From Mangifera indica (taxonomy: Eukaryota; Streptophyta; Magnoliopsida; Sapindales; Anacardiaceae), in the NCBI RefSeq assembly GCF_011075055.1, contig NW_025401140.1, positions 158,776 through 222,775 of the forward strand: 64,000 bases of DNA, given 5' to 3'. The position numbers and the translations under genes are program-made. Below the pieces are notes generated by a model, which made no database searches, was not told the DNA's origin, and saw only the letters and a list, made by a program, of their open reading frames with translations. Of this stretch, positions 35,944 to 47,783 are shown piece by piece. Within the stretch, counting starts at the first letter, position 1; each line of letters begins with the position of its first letter.

Positions 35944-37569
35944 TAAATATTTATACGAACAAATTAAGAATATGCTTAATTGATTCTCAGAATTCTTTTG
36001 TGAAAATGGTGATGTTGGAATTTAGCTGGATAAAAAGTGCAGTTTCGAGATGTGGTTTTTCAAGGAAGTATGTGGTTGTAGCTGAGAAATATTCTACTCA
36101 CACCTCACATGGGATCTGTCGACTTGCATGCACAGCAGGTGCAAAAAATAGAGCAAACTAAAAACATTAAAGAATTAAATATAATTATTTTTGTGGAAAA
36201 ATGATTATTTCTTATCAGAACTATATCAAAAAAACCAAGTAGCACCTTTAAAATACGACAAATTCTCTAGAAAATGGCCAGCCGTCTCTGTGCCGCCCTT
36301 TTTTGGCCCTTTTTACTTAAAATATTGTGTTGTTGGACCGTCTTCAACTAATTGGAGCAATTACCCAACAATCTAATTGGAATCATAAACTTGATGGCCA
36401 TGGCGACAAAGATTTTGTTTGATTATAGAATCATAAACTTCATTCTAGTATCAGATATGATATGGTCATATAAATTAATTTTACATGACACAGCATGACA
36501 TATGGAAAATTATTTTACCCTTCCATGTTCAAATTTTTATAAGAAATGGATTAATCAAAAGTGGATTCCAACCGAACTAAATCTGAATAAGGTTTAACTC
36601 AGCTTTGACTCGAATCTAGAATGGCCAACTTGAGATTGAGTTCGGTTCGCTCAATTGGTGATCAATAATAATAGAAAAGAAAAGTCATCAAAGAGTAAGA
36701 AGAAGAAGAATCGACTAAAAAAATGAATCATCGACAAAGCAAGTTCCAATGCAACAATGCTAGTAAGACATCGATCATGAGATCAATGAACTAAAATTTT
36801 TTCAATTTGAACTCAGCTTATACAAACCCACAACTCTAATCCCAGTCTAGCTCAAATGGGTCAGAACTATAAGTCTAATTTTAGGTCTCTACAATGCATA
36901 TTTTTTAAAAATTAATAATAAATAATATTTTACGTACATAAAGTGGGTAATAATAGATAAATATATCATTAAATAATTAATAATTTTAAATTAGGGAAAA
37001 ATTAAACAACTACATCATTTAATTTATGTGTAACCATTAATATCAGTTAAGTGTAGATGAAGCATTAGTCATAAATAAAATGCACAAGAGGTTCTATCTT
37101 CTTTAATTTTGATTTTTATTGTCTCAGCTTGCAACCAATAAGGCTCTTGCATTTGTGTTTTAGCTATTGTTTAGTTCTATTGAATCATTTTAGCCGGTTT
37201 GATATTTTGTTCTTTGATTAATACGCCGGCTGATCTTCTAATTATCTTTCTAAATTATTTCCACTCCTATGATAGATTTGAGCTAAATCGAATCCAAACA
37301 AACACCAACTCAATCTCAGTTTAAATCTTTAATGTTTAACTCAAGTTTAAACTTAAACTCAAACTAATATATAATTTCTTTAAAAATTATTGATAAGATA
37401 AATAATATTATTGATAAAATAATCAATATTACAGAAAAAAAAAAACATAATTAGGAAGATAAATGAACCAAATTTAAGTCAAATTGACAAATTGAGACTG
37501 CAATCCACCCTTATTTGAAGCTACATAGGGCACTAATGGTTTTGTACACATCTTCACCCCGGCCGGCGC
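35944..37569. other. Intergenic region upstream of AKR 2
   Basis: No confident gene. At about 36560-36900 and 37260-37400 there are degraded hAT-like stretches with CTCAAGTTTAAAC/GAGTTGAG words. The frames at 35931-36161 and 36191-36376 show no family signature. Confidence 0.45.
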
Positions 37570-37572
37570 ATA

Positions 37573-37583
37573 CATATATATAA
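37573..37583 (+). promoter_or_regulatory. TATA box of AKR 2
   Basis: ATATATATAAT lies about 45-50 bases before the start codon, after a GC-rich CCCCGGCCGGCG stretch. This is close for a TATA box, so the 5' leader would be short (about 15-25 bases). Confidence 0.45.
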
Positions 37584-37624
37584 TAACCAATAACTTGCTT
37601 AATTGATTACAGTCTCCTGAGAGA

Positions 37625-39535
37625 ATGGCGACGATTCCAGAGGCACCCTTAGCCTTAACAGGCAAAACCATTCCCCTGGTAGGCTTTGGCACTGCTGAAT
37701 TTCCTTTCAACTCAACTGAGTCTGTAAAAGAAGCTGCCCTCCACGCAATTCAACTCGGCTACAGACATTTTGACACGGCTGCACTGTACCAGAGCGAGCA
37801 ACCTCTTGGGGAAGCCATAGCTGAAGCTTTAAAACTTGGCTTCATAAAATCACGCCATGAGCTTTTCCTCACCTCAAAACTTTGGATCAGCGACGCACAC
37901 CATGAACTTGTCCTCCCTGCAATAAAAAAAAACTCTCAAGTACGTTGTCAGGTTAAACGTTGATTAAGAGACTCTACTTTTATGCGATTTTTTTATTAAT
38001 ATTTTGCTTCAATGCAGGAATCTTGGGTTGGAGTATCTTGATCTCTACCTGATTCATTTTCCTGCAAGCTTGAAACCAGGAACAGCGTTTCCATGTAAAA
38101 CAGAAGATATCGTGCCAATGGACTTGGAATCCGTTTGGAAGGCCATGGAGGATTGTCAAAAGCTTGGTTTCACAAAATCCATAGGTGTCAGCAACTTTTC
38201 CTCCAAGAAGCTTGAGAAGTTACTCTCCATTGCAAAAATCCCTCCTGCTGTTAACCAAGTTAGTTTCCCATCTTCTTAACAATATGTATGTTGAAAAATT
38301 TTGCTAAATCTCAGGGGTGAAGTCGAATCGATTCAGCTTGTTTATAAATCCATGTTGGGCTCAAATGTATCGAACTTGGGCTGAAAGTCTAGCTTTGCTA
38401 GGGTGGATTTGATTTGTACTAAACTCAAGTTTAACTTAAATCCATTATGGTAAACTTGATCTGAATTCAAATTAGTTAAATACATCATCAGAAAGTTATC
38501 AATAAGATGAATAGTATTATTAATGAGATAAATAATGCTGTTGGTAGGGATAAATAGCATCAAAGGTAGGATAAATAATATTATTAGAGGAGAATGCAAG
38601 CCAAATTTGAGTTGAGCTATCAAATTGAAACTTTGAGTCAAATTGAGTCAAACGCCAATTTCAATCTAACCTAGCTTAGTTCTAGTTGACCATTAAGTTC
38701 GACTTGAGTTCGAGAGCTTGCCTACATCACTGCACCATAGCTCATCTCATCAATAATTTTTTTTCTTTTTTGATAATTCATGTTCAGTAATTCTTTTTTA
38801 ACTTCTTTGATGAGTCTTTTTCTTGTTCCATGATTTTTCTTCTTTATTTTTGGCAACTCATCATATTCTTTCTTGGTGTTACTATTCACCAACTGATCGA
38901 ATTGAGCTCAATCCCAATGGGTTGTTTTGGTTTTAAGCTAGCCCTTTGGGTTTGACTCAATTCGAATCTATCACTCCAAGTAATTTTCTAATTAGATGTC
39001 CGGATATAAATGATGCATATTATATGTACTATTGAATTTGAATTGTATAACATCATTTCATTCTTACTAAAATTAATCTGAAAACTGCTACTTCAGATAT
39101 ATTTATGTTTTACTTTTTTTTCCGGGTAAGGTGGAAATGCACCCAATTTGGCAGCAGAAGAAGCTGAGACAGTTCTGTGATGAGAAGCGCATCCACATAA
39201 CAGCTTACTCGCCATTAGGAGGCCATGGAACACTATGGGGAAGTAACCAAGTCCTGGAAAATGAAGTGCTGAAAGAGATTGCAAGCAGCAAAGGGAAGAC
39301 AGTTGCTCAGATTTGCCTCAGATGGGTTTACGAGCAAGGGGTGAGTTTAGTTGTGAAGAGCTTTAACAAAGAAAGAATGAGACAAAACCTGGAGATATTT
39401 GACTGGAAGCTATGTCCAGAAGAGCTTCACAAGATTGAGCAAATTCCTCAGCAAAGAGTGAATGTTATTGAAGCACTTGTATCGGAAAATGGTCCCTTTA
39501 AGTCAGTCGAGGATCTATGGGATGGAGAATTATAG
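37625..39535 (+). CDS. Aldo-keto reductase paralogue (AKR 2), frameshifted in exon 1
   Basis: Paralogue of AKR 1, same strand, 8 kb downstream. Three exons: 37625-37939, 38018-38258 and 39131-39535. The catalytic tetrad is encoded: Asp50, Tyr55, Lys85 and, in exon 2, His (LYLIH). The last exon reads straight through the place where AKR 1 has intron 3. Exon 1 carries nine A at 37924-37932 where eight would keep frame. As written, exon 1 is a whole number of codons and splicing into exon 2 hits a stop after about eight codons. With one A fewer the protein would be 319 aa and normal throughout. It is either a recent pseudogene or a sequencing error; all downstream residues look constrained, which favours the latter or a very young lesion. 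Confidence 0.85.
38314..38979. mobile_element. Degraded hAT-like MITE in AKR 2 intron 2
   Basis: Left end AGGGGTGAAGTCGAATCGAT and right end the complement of GGAGTGATAGATTCGAATTG form imperfect inverted ends. The inside has CTCAAGTTTAACTT and GAGTTGAGC words shared with other stretches of this window. No target duplication was found, so the ends are provisional. It accounts for most of the 872-bp intron. Confidence 0.45.
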
Positions 39536-42157
39536 GCATGTTTTCTGGTGCAAGATTTAAAAAACAATATTTATATGTATCAAATAATAAATTTTTTCTT
39601 ATAAAAAAACCGATTATTGAAATTTTTTCCATTGAATGGAATGAAGTTTTACTATTTATTATTATAGATACCAACCTAATCACCTTGATTTCAAAATAAA
39701 ACAAAATAAATAATATTAATTGTGTTTACTGAAAATCTATCCCTTTTAATAGAAATATTTAAAAGTTAAACACCATTACTAGGAAAATATAAGAGATTAG
39801 TTTTTTCAATGAAAAAAATATAATAGTCCCATATCTCAAAATATTGTTATCTCTATGGAAAATGATTAAAAAAAATTGATAAAGATTAATTGTATTAGTA
39901 GAAGGATTGAAATCTGACGCCATGTTTAGTAATGGCAGATAGACCCTCCTTGAATTAGAACAATTTCCTTATAGAAAAACTGAAAGAGGAGAATGAATGA
40001 ACCAGACGGTATATGAAATCAATAAATCATACTATTATTAGTATTATACACAAATCAATATTAACAGTAAAGAAAAACAATACCTGATTTATTTTGATTT
40101 ACTCAAAATGATACTGCATGCAACAGAGTTAATATTATTTTATTGTCTCCTTGTCTCTCTTGTCAAGTCCACTGACAACTGATGGATTCAGGATTAGCCC
40201 CCCATGAACAACCGCTAGAGCCAATCCCTCTTCCAAAGTTACGAACCATTTTGCCTACTACTCTTGGCTACATTAATCCACTAACTAGAGGTTATTTACA
40301 ATCGGGCATTGAAAGCACTCAGTCCTCTGGATTTTCAAATGCCGTCGGGAGTGCAATGAACACCACATAACATGCAGTACTCTTTCAACCGTTGAACACT
40401 ACCTCCGGCTAAGCCCTTTCGATGATGGACAGCCATTAAACAAAAAGATAACTCTTCACGAGACTCCTGCCAACGTCTCCAAACCCTATAAGACACCATG
40501 TGCATATTCCAACCGAAAACAACAAAGACTTTAATTTGTTGGGTTGTACAATTCGATTAAATTTAATTTATTATGTTGCTGTAGAAATTATCAGTTACGA
40601 CAAAGATTTGTTTACATATCCATCAGCTAACACAAGAAACTCGGGTGCTTAAAATATTAATAAGAACCAAATGACGAGGCCAGGCACCTGTAAATTTTGT
40701 CTTAATCTGTTTGGTTTTATTTGTTTATTTAATTTTTTATTTGAGAAGTGATGTAATTTGCTTGGTTTAATAATATTGCCGTCTGAAGTTAAGGATGACA
40801 ATCAATGCTTGACAAGGAGCAAGTTTAGTTATGAAAAGCTTTGATAGTCTAGTAAAATGTAAAGGTTGCTTTTGGACTTTCGATAAAAAAAGTTCATACA
40901 TATTTAACATTTCTCTAGTATTTTTTTAATGTAAGATTGGACTAAAAATATTACATTAAACACAAGATTGGATTAATAGTATTACATTAGATGCATTTTG
41001 GGTTTCCAAGCCCAATAACAAAACAGTGATAGAATTCAAATTGAACAATTTTTTTGACACTACGGGATTGGAATGTTACAAGTTTGAAATAGAGAAATTT
41101 AAGGTCAATTATATTATTTCTGTTAATAGGTTCTAATATACATCCATTGCAGATAAGACTTTATCCGTTGCATAAAAGAGCAAGTTTCTTGATCCACAAA
41201 TACAGTACTTTGATTTCCCAAATCACTGACCTCTTTGTGCAAATTGAATTGCCTATTGAAAGATACTTGTAGTGCCTCTTGAAGTTGCCGTTAAAATGTT
41301 TAGGAATTTTGGAAGAAATATAGAAAAAAATATGGGAAAAGTCATCTGACTGTTGATGAAACATGAATTATGTTAATCAAACAGCAAATCCCAACTGATA
41401 ATAAAACTGGTGGAGTATTATAACTTTTAAGATGAAGTATTAGAACATTTAAGATAAAAATTTAGATTTAAACGTCTGTCATATTTATAAAACTTTGATT
41501 TATCTAGTATAATAATTATAGGTCTAATTATTTATGTTTTTTAAGTTTACCGGTTCAATAAATATGGACAGAATTCCTGATTATAAAAAAAAATACAAAA
41601 CAGGAAAAACCTACTGACAATAGATAAAGAAATTGTGGGAAGCCCCAAATCCAAAAACAAACTCAACGACTTACTCTACTCATCACAAATTTATATTAAT
41701 GCATAGCGACAAACAGTAAGTAGGCTGCACAAACAGTGATCTACGGTGATGAAGTGAATATTAATTGACCGGTGTCTACTACCATCACAGATTTCTTTGA
41801 AAATCCACATTTCGAACTAACAATTCCTGAATTTGGATAACTCATGAAAGAATTCGGGTCACGACTATATAACGAAGTTCTTGTTTTTGTAGATATTGAT
41901 TATGCAGTGGAATTAATACCTTCTGAAAAGGAAGTTTCAAACTAACCTTTCCGTAGAATTGTCTGCTACATCAGTAGTGATAGCAACAAAACAACTCAGA
42001 ATTTCAAATTTTCACAAACCATCAAACAAACCAAATGTAAATCAACATTTAACATAATTTGTCGATGAAGTTTACATGAACAAGCCTATATGATCCATCT
42101 CTCACAAAAAAAAAAAATAGTGCTTAGATTTACACTCGGACGGAAAGCAAAAAGCAG
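39536..42157. other. Intergenic DNA, one unexplained small frame
   Basis: Mostly AT-rich. A 62-codon plus-strand frame (40182-40370) and its surroundings (40120-40520) are less AT-rich and have protein-like codon use, but I do not recognise the peptide (it begins MDSGLAPHEQPLEP). It may be a small gene, an exon or a repeat fragment. AATAAA-like words follow AKR 2 at about 39583. Confidence 0.35.
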
Positions 42158-42333
42158 TCAATCTGAAGCTAATCTATTAAACTCTTTTTCAAACCACATG
42201 GTTTTTACATTGACATAAAGTCTTGTGACATTCTCGATGAGAACTTTTGAATGAGCCCCTCGACATGCTAATTGTTGTTTCAGTTTAACTTTCTCCAGGT
42301 TTAAGAACATGACAGACTGATAGAAACTACACT
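42158..42333 (-). CDS. Possible terminal exon, unknown protein
   Basis: On the minus strand an acceptor-like TTTCTTCTCAG is followed by 58 codons ending in TGA at 42158. The peptide is rich in Lys, Leu and Val (LNLEKVKLKQQLACRGAHSK, then RLYVNVKTMWFEKEF) and reads like the amphipathic end of a real protein, not random AT-rich DNA. I do not recognise the family. The frame needs an upstream exon ending one base into a codon. It could belong with the PAH-like trace at 43112, although the phases I see do not join directly. Confidence 0.3.
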
Positions 42334-43111
42334 CTGAGAAGAAATCGGTTTTTTTATTGTAAGGAATCTTAACTCCGGGATAGTCTCAGCAGGGCCACAA
42401 TGTAAGTTTCAGGAATGACAGCAAGAAAAGAACATACAGCTCACAATGTTAAAATTTTGAAAAAGAACATATATAAAGGTGTTCGCCCGGGATCTTTAGT
42501 GGATATGCCATATGGATATGAAATTTGAGATTGGAGCTTAGTAAGCTATGGCTAATTTGAGCAGCTTCTTCGGGCTCTAAATAAATAATGTAAGGGGGAT
42601 TACACATGAGAGACTTGATGCATTGCCTCTACTTACCTGAGAGGCTTGTTGAAATGCCCCTTTTTAATATAAATTAAAGAGATAATTAATGTCAAAATTC
42701 TCATATCTAATTGGACCAGAGGGCTTTGGTCAATGTAAACTCATTGACTCCCTCTTTCAAGAGGCAGTTTAAGAGCAAAACAATGAGGCTAACAAAGTCC
42801 TAAGCAGACAATATCACATGGCTTTAAGTGTAATGTGCATATCAAGGCAACATCAACCGAGATCAACCCAATTTAGATCAATGCCTAAGAAACTTAACCA
42901 AAGCATTACATTCATAACAGAAATCACATAAGACCAAAAGAAATTAGCTAGAAAATTTTAATGCTTTGGAATTAAATTTCAACACATAAAACGTCATCAA
43001 GATTTCAAGTCTACAAACTGCAAGCCAATATATCATCCATCAAATTGACAACAAAAGAAACAACTGGAATAAAAAAAGAACGACAAGGAGCTGCCACTCA
43101 CACACCACCAC

Positions 43112-43413
43112 TTACATATATTCTTCCGAAGAATTGTCTTGTTCCTTCGTGGACAAGAATCCAGGACCTTCCTCTTCATACAGCTTCAGGATGTCCCCAA
43201 ACATGTTCAGAAGATGAGGATATTGACCAATCGTGTGAAAAACCTCTTCCTCCGTTGTAGTTCTATCAATCTTTCCAATGCAAAAATCATCCAGATGTTG
43301 CAGAAAAATTGTACTTATAATCGTAAGGATCCAACTCCCTTTTCACTTTCTCAATAAAAGTTAGCATGTCCAGGGAAAAACTCACGGCGGTAGCAAGCTC
43401 GTCCTCTCCTCTT
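43112..43413 (-). CDS. PAH-like (SIN3-type paired amphipathic helix) fragment, frameshifted
   Basis: Minus-strand text reads SLDMLTFIEKVKRELDPYDY, then YNFLQHLDDF, IGKIDRTTTEEEVF and YPHLLNMFGDILKLYEEE. This is the spacing of hydrophobics, the FLxxLxDF core and the PxLLxxF helix of a single PAH domain, which in SIN3-type co-repressors binds transcription factors. The two halves are in different frames; a run of five T (about 43307-43311) has one base too many. The start is unsettled: the first ATG is at 43367, and an acceptor-like CAACAG ends at 43414. A donor-like GTAAGTGG overlaps the last codons, so the exon may continue elsewhere. Short PAH proteins are known in plants, but function is only inferred. 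Confidence 0.5.
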
Positions 43414-44756
43414 CTGTTGATATGACAAAGTTTAGTGGAAACTGCTATGAAACCCGGATATCAAACAACAAGAACACGAAAACCCAATACGGTAAAAACC
43501 ACTGGCAGTAGATAAAGAGAAGATCACAAGGTGAAGGAGAGAGCTCTTTGAACTAAAGATTGCACAAACCCTGGATCACCAAAATTCGGTGACTTGATGT
43601 GCACGTCACAGAATTATAGGGATTTTGGGGAAATTTTGTTAGAAGAGATAAAAACTGAATCAAATTAAAAGAATCAATTTACTTGCCAACAGTTTACACG
43701 TAGCCTTATTTTATGTAAGACCGGATAGGATCCTCACCCATAATAAAGTCCCCATTTAAGCTCAATTCCTCAGTTCAATTTTGAGTATCCCATAATTGGA
43801 TTATTTTATCATAATCTAAAATTATTCTATAATTAATTGGAGATGCATAGTTCTACTGTTAATATTAAATACCAAGTATTGTTTTTAAGATTTCAACCCG
43901 TCATGGTAATCAACATGCATGAGATTTGCTTAAGGTGTAGAGATTAATGTGAGATTTATTTAAAGTGTTATGTTCACCCCTTCAATACATACTTTTAGGA
44001 GAATACACGAAGATTTATGTGAAATTTAGGTGAGGGTGTCCCATTCACCCTCCAAGCCTAACATCCTCACTAATAATATATTATTAGTATTTTCTATTAT
44101 ATATCTTTTAAACCCTAAAATATTCTATTACTCTTAAATATCTTAAATAGTTGAGCAGCTTTAATAACTTTATGATAGATTTGCAGGGCCCATTTGGGGA
44201 TCTTCTTCATAAACAATCTTCTCTCCTACTGTGCAAAGACTATACAATAATCATCAGTTTGATCCTTCGGTCTTAACTGTCACAAATGGATCAAAATTTA
44301 ATATCTCTATTAACAAGCCTCTGCATCTTCACTGCTCTGTTTCATTAGGCGAGAACATGCTTGGGTAATGTGCATCCTTATTCGACTTGACCATTCTGGA
44401 TTCAAGCTCAAGTTTGCCCTTTTTTTAAGTTTAATTTGATTTGAACCCACACCTAATTTCAATGAAAGGGGTAGTTTAGGACCAGTCTCTGTGTTAAAAA
44501 CCCAATTTTCCTCCTGACACGGGCTTGTATATTTCAAAGGCAATCCAGGCTAACTTGGGCAAGCCCGACCAACACCAGGGTATTTACAACCCTGACAAAT
44601 TCTAGATAGAAAGGAATATATTAAGATTAAAATGAATAATACCTACTGGACTGGTTTGGGATAAAATACTCTATCAATAAATAAGGGGTGCTAAATACAG
44701 TGAGGTTGGTTGAATAGCAATAATGCGTTTCTTGTCCAAAATATAACTCAAACATG
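43414..44756. other. Intergenic DNA, no confident gene
   Basis: 43414-43640 is probably the 5' leader or promoter of the minus-strand PAH-like locus (pyrimidine-rich on that strand). The remainder is AT-rich with a hAT-like scrap at about 44380-44600. No coding support. Confidence 0.4.
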
Positions 44757-45165
44757 TAGGGATGGCAACAAGATAGGAAGGGCTCAAATACCCTAATCTC
44801 ATCCCTGTCCTACAAGGGTATCCTTGTCTTGTGAAAAATCGATATGAGTTCTCACAGAGAAAATTTCTCTCACCTTCTCTCTTCATTTCTATAAAGAAAA
44901 ATTTTCATATATTTAATATGTATTAGACATATTTATAATAGTTTAAAATTTTTTAGAATAATGTAATATTTAAAGATTTAGAACATATGCATGAAATGGG
45001 ACACATCAGGGAGGAGAGACACTAGGAAAGAGATAGATCGAGAACATATCTATTCATGTTTTTAACTATAAAAATTTTAGTCATCTTCACCCTCATTGTA
45101 ATCTTGTTTCTATCAGACAAAATTCTTCCTCATTTAGGGAGGAGAGGACCAACTTGTCATTTCTA
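44757..45165. mobile_element. Degraded hAT-like MITE
   Basis: Left end TAGGGATGGCAACAAG and right end the complement of TAGAAATGACAAGTTGG are similar inverted ends of the TAGGGATGGCA type known from plant hAT elements. The inside contains GGGAGGAGAG words and is non-coding. Flanking duplications are not convincing. Confidence 0.4.
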
Positions 45166-45489
45166 CAAAAACCGAAACTTTTTATTAGTCCTCGGGATGA
45201 AATTTGAGAGCTTTTGGGGCTTTAAATCTTAATAAATTTGGAAGGCTCCTATCATGATGTCTCCCATGATTTATTGTTTAATGAACCCGTTCAAGAATCC
45301 TCTTTGTCTTTCGTTATTACCCCCACGTTGGAGACACTGAAAATAAAGTCATTTCCCAACTGCACCATGTTATTTTCTTACGCATTTTTTATATGTATTC
45401 GATCCAACTTCACATCCAATTTCCCGGAGAAAATAAAAAGGTTGTCAATATAAGCCTAAAATACGTAGTCAAATGTCTATTTGAGTCTT
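45166..45489. other. Intergenic DNA, no gene seen
   Basis: A 71-codon frame (45238-45453) has no recognisable features. Nothing else is seen. Confidence 0.4.
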
Positions 45490-46228
45490 TTGGCCTTATT
45501 TCCACCCAAAGATTGCTAATTTTTCAAATTCTCACAATTTAATTTTTGAAAATCTTATTTATCTACCCACGGATAGTTAAATTTAACGAAATTCTAACCC
45601 CTTAAAATTTTATCTCATTTCTCCTCCCCTAAACCCTAAAAACTAATTATTTTTTTTCAAGCCAAAAATCATATTTCTCCCTCAGGGTTTATCATCAATA
45701 TCCAACCACTCTCTCCAACACCATTACTGATTGTCTCTCCTGACAGTTTATGTTCCTCCGACAGTCTACCTCAACGAAACTCTAACCCCTCTGGCGTTCG
45801 GTGATACTCATTTGAATAGAAGAAGACGATTCACCTTTCCTTTAAGAAGATGATTGTCTTCCCAGACAAAGACGAGATCTTATCTTTTGAAAAGATGATT
45901 CATCTTCCCAAACAAGCATCACAAAGCACCAAAAGGGTAGGGTTTCGTTGAGGCATCAGAGAAAGAAGAACTGTTAGGGGAGAATTTGATTTTTTTTTTA
46001 AAACTATGCTTAGGGAGGAAATTTGTTAGTTTTAATATTTAGGGGGGGGGGGGGAGATAAAATTTTAGTTTATTTTTAATATTACATATAAAATGATGAT
46101 TTTACTCTTAAAACTAATAGATTTAATAACTCATAGGTGGATAAATAAAATTTTCAAAGTTAAGGGGTGAGAATTTGGGAAATCAGCAATCTTGAGTTGA
46201 GAAAAATTCCTTTGGCCTTTTTATAGCC
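45490..46228. mobile_element. Foldback-family element
   Basis: Left arm GGCCTTATTTCCACCCAAAG continues AGATTGCTAATTTTTCAAAT; the right arm ends with the inverse of AAGATTGCTGATTTCCCAAAT and CCTTTGGCC. Inverted similarity extends through the C-rich (about 45600-45700) and G-rich (about 46040-46060) blocks. It belongs to the family at 3484 and 17027. The flanks CTTTTGGCC and CCTTTGGCC are near-identical 9-mers, possibly the target duplication with one change. Confidence 0.65.
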
Positions 46229-47783
46229 TCGTATCATCTTGAAAAGATACCCAATTTATATCACATTTATATTGGTAGAATTGATCACCCCTTAGCTGAT
46301 AATGGGCAATGCATATTGGGTCTTGTTGCTTGATATGTGGGTATCAGAGGGACAAAGGATAGTGCCCTAACCCTATAAGTTGTTTAGGTTTAACAATGGA
46401 ATTTCTCTTAATAATAACAATCTTATTAATTTTGAGGTAAAAATCTTAATATATAAACATATTAATTTTTTTATATAAGTAATATAATAATTCATTAGCA
46501 ATTATAATCATTGCAACGCAAAGAGATTATGAGATATTAAAATAATATTATTTATTAAACGTAATCTTATTTTGAATGATAGGTTCATATCTTTTTTCTT
46601 TTTACTATTTATATTGGTATGAGTATAATGGTTTACTTTATTGATTTCATACATTATACCGTGCATATTTGCTCTCACTTAAAAGAGTTTTTGATATTAT
46701 TATTCAAGTGAATGTAATAAATTTAATAAGAAACTTGAATTCTAAATGATGCCATAAATTTCAAATTTTCATAAGATTGTCACACAACGGTGCCATTATT
46801 GGGCAAAGGGCATATAGCCCCTAAAATTTAAAAGATATAATTGTAATTTAGATATTTAAAATAATATATATATTATTTATTTGAGCCCTAAATCTTGACA
46901 AAAATCTTACTTCCATCACTGGTTATATTGTAATAATTAAGAACAAACTTTAATACTAATTATAAGTTTTGTTAACATATGAAGATGCCTCATTCACACA
47001 AGCCAAAATAATTGGATGAATGAACATCTCCTGGATTGATAACTTACTATGTAGGACAGCAAATACAATATATTCTTCTTCTTATAAAGCAAATAATAAT
47101 TGATGGGTTTCCATTCAAAAGGATGAAAAAGCAAAAGCCAAAAGCAAAAGTTGATTTCATAAATATTCATTATTCCATGCTTTAGGAGTCTTATTTGATT
47201 AAAGCAATTTGAACTTAAATCGCAATTAAGATTAGACGGGTAGCATTTGAGATAAATTAGATTCATTTTCATACAAAATCAAATTCGAATCAATTTGAAT
47301 ATTTGAGTTTAAATTCATTTGATTTAAAGCAATAATACATAAAATATATATTTAATCTTTAAATAATAATTTAAATGATAAAAATAGAGATACTTAAAAA
47401 AAGAATACGAGTTTAAAATTTGATGATGATATATCATTATTAAACTTTTAATTTATTTATAAAATTAATTATTAAATTTAAATTTTGTTTATATTTAGTA
47501 TCATCGATTTAACTTTATTTGGATAAAAAATTAACTTTCAATTAGACCTAGCAGAGGGGATCCCTGTCAAATGAATGTTTCTATACACTATCAAAATCTA
47601 CAGGTTGAGAGTATTTTGACCATTTCCATCATCTCTCATTTATTCCCCAAAGCCCCTCCACCTTCTCATTAATTACATTGATATCCTCTTCCTCACTTGT
47701 CTCCTATACTAGCCCACACTGTCTCACTCCTCTTCCATTCTCCCTTACACAGACATATTCTTCACTTCTCTCTCTTCGCAACA
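46229..47783 (+). other. Upstream region of the receptor kinase
   Basis: AT-rich with no coding support until about 47620. From 47640 the sequence becomes C/T-rich (CTCTTCC and CACACTG words), as expected for a 5' leader. An in-frame upstream ATG at 47697 would add 29 residues, but the later ATG gives a clean signal peptide. Confidence 0.5.
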
